From assembly GCA_019671005.1 (NCBI GenBank), contig CM033721.1:57040284-57104283 (forward strand): a stretch of 64,000 bases of DNA. The letters run 5' to 3'. A program made the translations under genes and the position numbers. The notes below the pieces were generated by a model. The model was not told where the DNA came from and did not search any database. It saw only the letters and a list, made by a program, of their open reading frames with translations. This document shows, one piece after another, positions 55,920 to 64,000 of the stretch; position 1 is the first letter of the stretch, and each line of letters starts with the position of its first letter. This stretch comes from Hibiscus mutabilis. Taxonomy: Eukaryota; Streptophyta; Magnoliopsida; Malvales; Malvaceae.

Positions 55920-57033
55920 TATCATGACATCTTGCGATATATAAAGACCCAAGAGTATCCCCACAGGCAACTAACAATAATAGGAAAACGATCAAGAAGT
56001 TGGCCGCGGGATACGTCTTCGATGGCGAAGTCCTATACAAAAAAAGTCGAGACCAAGTATTATTAAGGTGCGTAGGTGATAAAGAAGCCCAAATGATCCT
56101 AGAATAGATTCATGAAGGAGTCTGTGGAACTCACCCTAGCGACTTCACCATGGCTAGGTGAATTATGTGTTTTGGATATTATTGGTCCACTATGGAGACT
56201 AATTGTATTAACTACTCTCGAAAATGTCACAAGTTCCAGGTTTATGCTGACAAGGTTCATGCGCCTCCTCTACCACTCCATGTTATGATAACACCATGGC
56301 CTTTCTCAATGTGGGGCATGGATGTAATTGGTCAGATCTACCCTAAAGCTTCAAACGGGCATAGGTTCATCCTAGTGGTTATCGACTACTTCACTAAGTG
56401 GGTAGAAGCAACCTCATATGCAAATGTCACTAGATCGGTTATTTGCAAATTCTTGAAAAAAGATCATTTGCTGTTATGGTTTACTAAAGAGGATCATCAC
56501 CGACAATGCCTCTAATCTGAACAACAGGATGATAGATGGGGTTTGTGAACAATTTCAGATCAAACATCACAACTCAGTAACCTATCGCCCAAAAATGAAT
56601 AGGGTTGTGGAAGCTGCAAATAAGAATATCAAGAATATAGTCGCAAAGATGGCTGGCACTTATACTGATTAGCATGAAAAGTTGCCCTTCGCGTTGTATA
56701 CCTATAGAACTGCCGTACAAACTTCTACTGGGGCAACACCATTTTCATTACTATATTGGATAGAGGTTGTGCTGTCAATCGAAGTTGAAATCCCATCTCT
56801 CCGTGTTTTGAAAGATGCAGAGTTAGAAGAGGCTGAATGAGTCCAAGCCAGATATGACCAGTTAAACCTCATTGATGAAAAGAGACTAAAAGTAATCTGC
56901 CCTAAAAGCAATCTGCCATGGTCAGATGTACCAGAGAAGAATGATATGGGCATATGATAAGAAGGTTCACCCGCGGAAGTTCCGAGAAGGGGATTTGGTG
57001 CTAAAGAAGATGTTGTCAATCCAAAGGGATTCA
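55920..57033 (+). pseudogene. Tat/Ogre integrase, cut by Athila-D
   Basis: Reads LKTQEYPHRQLTIIGKRSRS in one frame, then the zinc finger (RMCFGYYWSTMETNCINYSRKC, HKFQVYAD) and the core WPFSMWGMDVIGQIYPKASN, FTKWVEATSYANVTRSVICK. The second catalytic Asp block (IITDNASNLNN-type) is shifted in frame near 56500, and several stops follow. The last coding-like part (KVHPRKFREGDLVLKKML) ends at 57033 against the Athila-D LTR. Confidence 0.8.
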
Positions 57034-58614
57034 TGTTGCATATTTTAAGTGCTACGCGAATGGTGCAAGTATACACGTCACAAGTAATAAATTGATATGA
57101 TAAGTATCGAGTATCGTCTCCACATGGATTGGTGGTACTTCAAGAATCTAAATTCTCGCATTGAAAGTAAAAACACAAGTAGGTGATAGTAGGAGTTCTA
57201 ATTAACAAGAAAATCAAAGAGCAATTAAATAAAAAGAAGATGTAATTGAATTAGAGAGAGTAGGTCGGGTTATCATGAGTCATGATGTGATAATAGAATG
57301 GACTGTTGTGGTAATTGAGTGCTAGAGTAGCTCAAACACTTTAGCAATTGAATCCAGTCGGATTGCTGGGGCAAATCTACGACAACCTGGACAATTTTGC
57401 AATTGCTTGGGCAGGTCTGCGATTGCCTGGGCAATTCTGCGAAAACCTTCAAAATTTGGCGAAGCGTTCTTCAATGGTTTTTCGTTATCCTTAACTCAAA
57501 ACGTTGTTAATTGTGCATGCCTTGATAATACATCCCTGCGTGAACCAAGCATGGACAACAACCTATCTTGCGCTCCTTTTAGCCATTGAAATTCGCAACT
57601 TATCCCTAAGTCGAATTAGTCTTCACCATTGATCGATTGTATGAAAACCATACTCATTCATTTCTTGAATCTAACTCTCCCGATATTAGATAAATGGATG
57701 AATTCACAAGATCCTCTCCGAATTCACTCGCAAACAAAACTAAGAACCGAGAATAAACAAACTTTGAAGTAAAATTGCAAACTCAATACCTAAAAAAATC
57801 CAATCGTTCTCACAACCACAAAAACACAATAATCTAAGCCAAATAAGTTTAGTTCAGGGCCGGGAACAAAATAAACTCAAGAATAAAATCCCTAAACATG
57901 AATCTAATGGAACAAAGAAGGAAAAATAAAATGATGTCGAGCAGCCCTAGTTTTCTCTCCCAATCGCACACCCTCTTGAAGTAGGCGGCTAGGTCTCTTA
58001 TTTATAGGAGTTGGTTAGGTCAAAGTCTTTCTTGAGGAGGAAATTAATTTGGAATTAAATAGAATAAAAGAAATAGATCTCTTTTATTATATATTAATTC
58101 CTCCAAAAACTTTTCCTAAAACTCTTGGAATTTAATCTCCCTTTGATCTCCAATAACTCCTCATAAATTTGAATTTAAATCTTAATTAAATGCTTCATGG
58201 AAATCCAAATCTTTGAGATTTATCTCTTGCTTTTCATGCTTATCCCTAATGAGGTGGACTTGTCCCGACATGCCTCAGCAATCTGCTCAGCGTAGCAGAC
58301 AGCTTCGATTACCCTGGCAGACCCTCCAGTTTGGCAATTGGAAAGAAGCTTCGATTGCCTTGGCAGGCCCTTCAGTTTTCATCCTTAATCTCCACAGCAA
58401 TTCCTGATTACCACGGCAGTCTAGTCCTGCACAAAATAACACACAACGGCAGTACCTTTTTCCACAAAATCAACTAAATTATGAAATCAAGCATGATGGT
58501 GAAGGAAATCATGAAAACATTCATGAATGCCTAATAATGCAACTAAAATGAGCCTAAGTATAACAATAATATGAGTAAAAAGGGTTATAAAATAGTACTT
58601 TTGAACACTTAACA
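57034..58614 (-). repeat. 3' LTR of Athila-D (1581 bp)
   Basis: TGTTGCATATTTTAAGTG at 57034 to ACACTTAACA at 58614. It is more diverged from the Athila-B LTRs, with fewer palindrome units (57360-57440 and 58305-58420), several reduced to one half-site. The TATA box lies at 57999-58006 on the minus strand. Confidence 0.88.
57999..58006 (-). promoter_or_regulatory. TATA box of Athila-D LTR
   Basis: TATAAATA on the minus strand, aligned with the TATA box of Athila-C (20094). Confidence 0.55.
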
Positions 58615-58658
58615 CATCCCCAAAATCGAACTATTGCTTGTCCTCAAGAAATGCAATC
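58615..58658 (-). other. Polypurine tract and flank, Athila-D 3' LTR
   Basis: On the minus strand: GCATTTCTTGAGGACAAGC, then TCGATTTTGGGGATG next to the LTR, a slightly decayed version of the Athila-B block. Confidence 0.75.
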
Positions 58659-59320
58659 TAATTATTACCAGCCAAGACTTTAATCATCAAAGACATGCTT
58701 CAAACTTGAATTCAAACCTTAGAACCGTGGCACAAAGTATGATCACCTTTTTGAATTTTTCGGATAGCACAAAAATTACCCGAAACCAAACTATAATGCT
58801 TGTGACAATGTGTGTGCGTAGTTGTATACAAGTTGATTTTCAAGATTCTACGTGAACAATAGGCTTTTATCAATTTAATTACCATGGTATTTACTAATCT
58901 TTTTACTAGAGCTAATTTCGGGCACCTCTAGTAAAGTAAGCAATTTCTTATTTTAATTAATTTAATTATTTTTTTGTTGACTAGAGCCAATTTCGGGCAC
59001 CTCTAGCAAGAAATTAACTTTAAATTTCTAATTTAAATTTACCAAATTTTAAGCAACCTAAGTTCACTAAGTTTCTTTCAATCAACAAGCCACAACCGTG
59101 TTCATAATATTTAGCATCATAGTAAAATTCTAAGTTCTTTTCATGCAATCCTAAAATTTAAAGGTTCTTTCAATTAAGTGCAGTGGCAAAAATTCATCAT
59201 TGGATATTCAACAAGTTCAAGCAATTAAATCCAATCAAAGGCATGGCAAGTAACATATGCAACCTATATGCAATTACTAAAGATGAATGCAACTAAACAT
59301 GAAACTAACTAGAAACCAAT
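58659..59320 (-). other. Athila-D 3' non-coding region
   Basis: About 660 bp without a supported gene, conserved in order with Athila-B 11092-11789. It contains two copies of the hairpin motif instead of three. Confidence 0.65.
58906..59006 (-). repeat. Two copies of the 26-bp hairpin motif (Athila-D)
   Basis: Copies at 58906-58931 (one substitution) and 58981-59006, with a 49-bp unrelated spacer. Arms CTAGAG/CTCTAG are kept in the second copy; the first has CTAGAG with CTCTAG. Confidence 0.92.
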
Positions 59321-59360
59321 GCCCCCCAAACTCGAGAAAAGCATTGTCCTAAATGCATGC
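59321..59360 (-). other. First polypurine-like motif, Athila-D
   Basis: On the minus strand: CATTTAGGACAATGC, then CTCGAGTTTGGGGGGC. It lies about 30 bp beyond the third-ORF stop, as in Athila-A and Athila-B. Confidence 0.65.
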
Positions 59361-59386
59361 AAAAATTAAAATAAAATGCAAATGAG

Positions 59387-59660
59387 TTAGTCGGAAAGGT
59401 CGTCACCTTGAATGATGTGTTTCCTTTGTGCCAATTGCTTGGTTCGATTGCTGATTCGTGATGGTTGAATGCATATGGCTGGTGTTGCCTCTTGTACGAC
59501 AGTTGCCATGGCATCCTCAGTTTCTGAAGTAGGGTTCAGCTGTCTGGGCATCAGGTCTTGCCAAAGTAATTTTGGTTGCCCGGGCAAGCTTCACTGTTGG
59601 AGCTTTCTTTGGCACTTCTTGTTCCTTAGCTGGTGAGGAATTGTCTTGATGTTCATGGCC
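59387..59660 (-). pseudogene. Third-ORF remnant of Athila-D
   Basis: Ends at TAA 59387-59389 with the tail NRTKQLAQRKHIIQGDDLSD, matching the Athila-A and Athila-B tails. The Ala/Thr linker upstream uses GCCATGGCAACT and GCCCGGGCAACC units. The VREFYA-type domain is missing and a stop/frame change lies near 59600. The frame is open from 59587. Confidence 0.5.
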
Positions 59661-59841
59661 ATGGTGATTGTGGTTGTGGAATAAAAAACAAAGAAAGAAA
59701 GAAATGTGGAAAGATAAAGAAAAAGAATAAAAATTAAACTAAAAACATACTTTTATCCTAAAAACTAAAAATAAGTAAAAAAAATAAAATAGTTCAAAAA
59801 TAAAACTAAAAATAAATAATAAATACTAAAGGAGAGCATGG

Positions 59842-60980
59842 TCATGCATCTCCTAAAGTAACTACTTCCTTGTCGCGCTCAACATGGTTACCGGAATAGT
59901 GCTTTAATCTTTGTTCGTTAACTTTGAACTCATATTCGTCAATGGTGGACTTGATTATCACGGCACCATGAGAGAAAGGTTTGACGACTTCAAAAGGCCC
60001 GAACCATCTCGATTTCAATTTTCTTGGAAGGAGTTTTAACCAAGAATTGAAGAGAAGAACTAATTGCCCGGGCAAAAATTACTGTGGCAATAGCTTCTTG
60101 TCATGCCAATGCTTCGTTTTCTCCTTGTAGATTCTCGCGTTGTCGTAAGCTAAGGCACGAAATTCTTCAATTTCGTTAAGGTCCAATAGTCGCTTATGTC
60201 CAGCACTCTCCCAATCCATGTTGACAGTTTTGATCACCCAATAAGCCTTGTGTTCAATCTCTACCGGAAGGTGGCAAGTCTTGCCGTAGACAAGTTTGTA
60301 AGGCGACATGCCTAAAGGCGTCTTGAATGTTGTTCGATAGGCCCATAGTGCTTCATCAATTCTTGCCGACCAGTCCTTTCGAGAATGATTGACAACTTTT
60401 TCAAGGATAACCTTTAATTCACGATTGGAAATTTCGGCTTGGCCGTTTGTCTGTGGATGATATGTCGTGGTAATTTTGTGCGTCACTCCAAACCGCTCCA
60501 GCATTTTGGCAATTAGCCTATTGTCGAAGTGGGTGCCTCCACCGTTGATAATTGCCCTTGGTGTTCTAAATCGTGTGAATATGTTTTTCTGCAAGAATTT
60601 TTGCATAGTCTTGGAATCGTTGTTGGGAACTGCAGCTGCTTCTACCCATTTAGACACGTAGTCCATGGCAAGTAGGATGTATACATTGCCGAACGAGGAT
60701 GGGAAGGGTCTCATGAAATCGATTCCCCACACGTCAAATAATTCAACCTCAAGGATATTCTATAGTGGCATCTCGTGCCAGCGTGAAATATTCCCTGTTC
60801 GCTGACATCGATCACACCTCTTGTAGAAGTCTTGAGCATCTCTATAAAGTGTTGGCCAATAGAAACCGGATTGCAAGACTTTGGCCGCGGTGCGAGTGCC
60901 TCCAAAATGACCTCCATAGGGTGATGAATGGCATTGTCGGAGCATGTTTTGCTGCTCTTCCTCGGGGATGCATCATCTAA
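59842..60980 (-). pseudogene. Athila-D integrase
   Basis: Zinc finger at 60760-60945 (FYWPTLYRDAQDFYKRCDRC), then an open core at 60079-60732: MWGIDFMRPFPSSFGNVYIL, MDYVSKWVEAAAVPNNDSKT, then AIINGGGTHFDNRL, where the second catalytic Asp (normally IISDGG) is Gly. YHPQTNGQAEISNRELK keeps the Glu. A stop lies at 60079 (LLPQ*), after which the C-terminal domain continues to HVERDKEVVTLGDA (59842-60075). Compared with Athila-B it retains the full core, which defines the ~330-bp deletion there. Confidence 0.87.
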
Positions 60981-61860
60981 TAACCTGGTCTACAGATTGT
61001 TTCAATAAAAGAGGCTCGTCCCAATAATAATGCTTAGCATCATGTCGGAACTGCTTCTTTCCCTGGTGAGTAAGATTATGAGGTAAAATACCACTAACAA
61101 GGAAATTCACTAAGTCTGCATACCATGGAATTGCCAAGGAAATTGTTGTTGTTACTGCCACGGGTATTGCCGAGGCAATCTTTACTGCTATTTTCTGGGC
61201 ATCGATAGTTGGGGTTTCCTGGGCGATTAACAACTGCTTGTCAGGGAATACATCATGGATTTCAATATTTATGTCATCGTCTTTTCCTCGTTCTAAGCGT
61301 GACAAATGGTCGGCGACTTGGTTCTCGGTACCCTTCTTGTCCTTAATTTCAATGCCAAACTCTTGTAAAAGAAAATCCAATGAATTAAACGAGGTTTGGC
61401 ATCTTTCTTGGCAAAAAGGTACTTAATTGTCGAATGGTCAGTATGAACAATTACCTTGGTCCCGATCAAGTATGAATGAAATTTATCAAAAGCAAAAAAT
61501 ATAGCTAATAACTCTTTCTCCGTAGTGGTGTAGTTCACTAGAGCTTCATTAAGAGTTTTACTAGTGTAGTAAATCACATAAAAGATTTTACCTATTTGTT
61601 AACCTAGTACTGCTCCTACTACAAAGTCGCTTGCATCACACATAAGTTCAAAGGGTAATGTCCAATCTGGAGGTACAACAATAGGTGTCGAGGCAAGTTG
61701 CTTCTTCAAAGTCTCGAATGCTTAGACGCATGAATCATCAAAGTGAAAAGCCTTATCCTGTTCAAGCAAGTTACACAAAGGTTTAGAGATTTTGGAAAAA
61801 AATATAAATAAACCTTCTATAAAAACCTGCATGACCGACGAAGCTTCAGATTCCTTTGAC
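60973..61860 (-). pseudogene. Athila-D RNase H and linker
   Basis: RNase H pieces: TFKTLKKQLASTPIV-type sequence near 61700, MIYYTSKTLNEALVNYTTTE at 61577 and TDHSTIKYLFAKKDAKPRLI, with a frame change near 61380, then ENQVADHLSRLERGKDDDIN. The linker before integrase is short (AQKIAVKIASAIPVAVTTT) without the long array of Athila-A and Athila-B. The integrase N-terminal motif AIPWYADLVNFLVSGILPHN follows. Confidence 0.82.
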
Positions 61861-62813
61861 TGAAGTTGGTGGCGGCAAATTTTCAATCACTTGTACCTTG
61901 GCTCTGTCGACTTCAATTCCCTTGGATGAGATCTTGTGACCGAGCACTATACCCTCATCTACCATAAAGTGGCACTTATCCTAATTGAGCACTAGATCAG
62001 ATTTTTCACATCTTGTTAGCACTTTCTCCAAATTGCCGAGGCAATTGTCGAAGTTGTCACCGAATACCAAAAAATCATCCATGAAGATTTCCAGGAAGTC
62101 TTCCACCATGTCGGAGAAAATTGCCACCATACATCTCTTGAAAGTTTTCGGAGCATTGCATAATCCAAACAGTATCCTTCAGAAAGCATAGGTACTATAC
62201 GGGCATGTGAAAGTGGTATTTTCCTGATCATCGGGTGCTATGGCAATTTGGTTATAACCTGAGTAACCATCAAGAAAACAATAAAAAGATTTACCTGCAA
62301 GTCGGTCAAGCATTTGGTCAATAAATGGCAAAGGAAAGTGACCTTTCCTAGTAGCTTTATTTAGCTTGCAGTAATCCATACAAACCCTACAACCGGTCAT
62401 AGTCCTAGTTGGGATTAATTCATTGCTTTTGTTGCTTACCACAGTTATACCTCCCTTTTTCGGTACACATTATACCGGATTTACCCATGTACTATCAGAG
62501 ATAGGATATATGATTCTGGCATCAAGCCATTTGATGATTTCCTTCCTCACGACTTCCTTCATAGTAGGGTTAAGCCTTCTTTGTGCCTCAATTGCCGGTT
62601 TATGATCATCCCCCAATAGAATTTTGTGTATACCACTGTCGGGCTAATTCTCTTCAAGTCGGCAATTGTCCATCCTATTGCCTTTTTTTGCAATGCCAAC
62701 ATGTCGGTCAACCTATTTTCCTCTTCAGGCTGTAATTTAGAAGAAATTATTATAGGTAAATTGTTATCTTTCCCCAAGTAGGCGTATTTCAATTGCCCTG
62801 GCAATGGTTTCAA
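61861..62813 (-). pseudogene. Athila-D RT (broken)
   Basis: Reads YAYLGKDNNLPIIISSKLQP, KKAIGWTIADLKRISPTV, then a frame change near 62600; AIEAQRRLNPT-type and ARIIYPISDSTWVNPV-type sequence; CRVCMDYCKLNKATRKGHFP (62179-62442); FLDGYSGYNQIAIAPDDQEN. In another frame comes the polymerase site MDDFLVFGD (about 62065), where the Asp pair is intact. Another change lies at ~62190. Confidence 0.83.
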
Positions 62814-63569
62814 TTCAAGAATAGGAGGTTGCTCAATAGAGGGTTTTTTGATCCAATGTTTAGAAATATGTACCTGGTCGGCTTACCATCCAATTGGCCT
62901 CCTCAGGTTCGTTATCATTCAGATCTTTAAACTTCTCAGGTTCAATTCCCTGGTCAATGTAATTGCTGAGGCAATTATCCTTGGTAATGTTATTGTCGAG
63001 GCAATGTTCTTCCACGTCAAAATCAAATTCGATTGTAGCGTAGATTAATTGACATTCTTCTGGATCGTCGGCATGTTTTAGGGTCTAGAATATATTCAGC
63101 TTCACTTGTTGGTCGTTTACCCTCATGGTGAGTTCTCCTTTCTCGACATCGATCAAGGTTCTTCCCATAGCTAAGAAGGGTCTCCCAAGAATAATCGGGG
63201 AAATTCATCTGCTTCACAATCCAAAACAATAAAGTCAGCGGGAAAAATAAATTTATCAACTCTTACCAGTATATCCTCGATTTTCCCTCTAGATGCACGT
63301 AGGATCTGTCAGCAAGCTGTAGCATAACTGTTGTTGGTATTGCCTTCCCGATTCCCAATTTCTGGAAAACTAATTTTGGCATCAAATTTATGCTTACTCC
63401 AAGGTCACACAATGCCTTCTCAACATAATGGTTTCCGATTGAACATGGTATGGTGAAACTGTTGGAATCTTTAAGCTTGGGTGGCATGCGATTATGTGGC
63501 ATGGCCATGCATCCTTCTATCATAGCAACGGTTTCAAATTCTCCTAGCCTTGTTCGCTTAGAGACAATG
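62814..63569 (-). pseudogene. Athila-D protease region (broken, truncated)
   Basis: From the truncation: VSKRTRLGEFETVAMIEGCM, then CSIGNHYVEKALCDLGVSIN with the protease motif CDLGVS (Athila type DLGAS), LQLADRSYVHLEGKS, a frame change near 63280, then INLFFPLTLLFWIVKQMNFP in a shifted frame. The tail RRMSINLRYNR region corresponds to ECQLIHV in Athila-C. A stop near 63020 ends this frame. Confidence 0.78.
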
Positions 63570-64000
63570 AAACTTGGCATGCATTCGTGTTTTAGACATC
63601 CTTAGGGGCATGCCCATCATAATTTCATCATATATCAGGTTTTTACAAGTATACAAAGACTCTTCAGCAAAAGAACCCACTTATCCGTTCAGGCATATAG
63701 AGAATGAAACCTGTTTATCTATTCAAGCATGAGGAGAATAGAACCCGCCTATTCGTTCGGGCATATGGAGAATATAACCTGTTTATCTATTCAAGAATGA
63801 GGAGAATAGAACTAGTCCATTTTTGCGGGTACAAAGAGAACGGAACATGCTCATCTATTCGGGCACATGGAGAATAGAACCTGCCTACCTGTTCAGGCAT
63901 CAGGAGAACGGAGTCGAGTGGCAAATTGGCGATTTTTGAAAATTAGTGCCTCATATTCTTTGCTATATCCCCGCTCCATGAGAATGAGCAAAGAAGGGGC
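63570..64000. other. Unassigned sequence with 34-bp tandem repeats
   Basis: Starts where Athila-D homology stops. No gene or retroelement domain is visible. The central 238 bp are a tandem array; the last 90 bp contain TTCTTTGCTATATCCCCGCTC and GAGCAAAGAAGGGGC without recognisable function. It may be LTR or leader of another element or satellite-like DNA. Confidence 0.5.
63675..63912. repeat. Seven tandem 34-bp units
   Basis: Unit boundaries fall every 34 bp from 63675 to 63912 with no indels. The consensus starts ACCTGNCTATCTATTCAG and ends GGAGAATAGA. Units 2 and 4 are nearly identical (one difference), and units 1 and 3 are similar to each other, hinting at a 68-bp dimer step; unit 5 is the most diverged. 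Confidence 0.93.

Larger units (their letters stand above)
24750..57033 (+). mobile_element. Tat/Ogre-type element, hosting Tekay-1 and Tekay-2
   Basis: Order: LTR to 26744, PBS, leader, ORF1 (27501-27745 and 38284-~40080), gag (40574-~41990), protease (~42540), putative intron (~43615-43897), RT, RNase H, a second archaeal-type RNase H and integrase up to 57033, where Athila-D enters. Removing the two Tekay insertions leaves about 12 kb of its own DNA. An ORF upstream of gag, the intron before RT and the second RNase H are lineage hallmarks of Tat/Ogre. The 3' end is not in the window. Confidence 0.88.
57034..63569 (-). mobile_element. Athila-D, 3' two-thirds, truncated inside gag-protease
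   Basis: Reads from the right: gag-protease junction, protease, RT, RNase H, integrase, third-ORF remnant, 3' non-coding region, polypurine tract, LTR 57034-58614. It is inserted in Tat/Ogre integrase; ATTCA (57029-57033) would be the target site. Homology to Athila-C ends at 63569, so gag and the 5' LTR are missing. Confidence 0.87.

Noticed and set aside
63675..63912. CRISPR array
   Set aside because: Units are contiguous 34-bp repeats without unique spacers, in a plant retroelement context without cas genes.

Overview
The window is a block of nested LTR retrotransposons from a plant nuclear genome, almost certainly a flowering plant. Every recognisable protein is a Ty3/gypsy Gag-Pol product of plant lineages (Galadriel-like and Tekay chromoviruses, Athila, Tat/Ogre). 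Primer-binding sites match plant initiator-Met, Asp and (less certainly) Arg tRNAs. I found no host gene, tRNA, rRNA, CRISPR array or bacterial-type operon. The species cannot be named from the sequence.

Layout, left to right. (1) 1-4400, minus: Galadriel-like chromovirus, cut by the window edge, with one visible LTR (3841-4400) and a polyprotein broken only by two nonsense codons. It sits inside (2) Athila-A, plus, visible at 4401-9401 and 17343-~17669: broken pol, a third-ORF remnant and the start of its 3' LTR. (3) 9402-17342, minus: Athila-B, two LTRs, inserted in the 3' region of Athila-A and internally deleted. (4) ~17670-19500, minus: LTR, PBS and first gag codons of a second Athila-type family. 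(5) 19583-~24749, plus: Athila-C (LTR, PBS, gag, protease, part of RT), cut off inside RT. (6) ~24750-57033, plus: Tat/Ogre-type element with LTR, leader, extra ORF1, gag, protease, putative intron, RT, two RNase H domains and part of integrase. It is interrupted by (7) Tekay-1, plus, 27746-38278, with perfect CATGT target duplication, and (8) Tekay-2, minus, 43982-53790, with perfect TTGAA target duplication. (9) 57034-~63569, minus: Athila-D, inserted in the Tat integrase and truncated at its 5' side. (10) ~63570-64000: unassigned DNA with seven 34-bp tandem units.

Relative ages follow from the nesting: the Tat element is older than Tekay-1, Tekay-2 and Athila-D; Athila-A is older than the Galadriel-like element and Athila-B. 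None of the elements visible here has an intact gag-pol, so no copy looks able to move on its own proteins.

The most interesting signals are non-coding or compositional. A palindrome TTGCC-NN-GGCAA is scattered through LTRs, gag linkers, a pol linker and third-ORF remnants of the Athila family. A conserved 26-bp hairpin-forming motif repeats in the Athila 3' region between two related polypurine-tract motifs. A GTATCGATAC palindrome repeats in the Tekay-2 LTRs. All Athila copies with a visible 3' region keep a conserved third-ORF C-terminal tail even where the rest of that ORF is gone. No host defence or other host system is visible.
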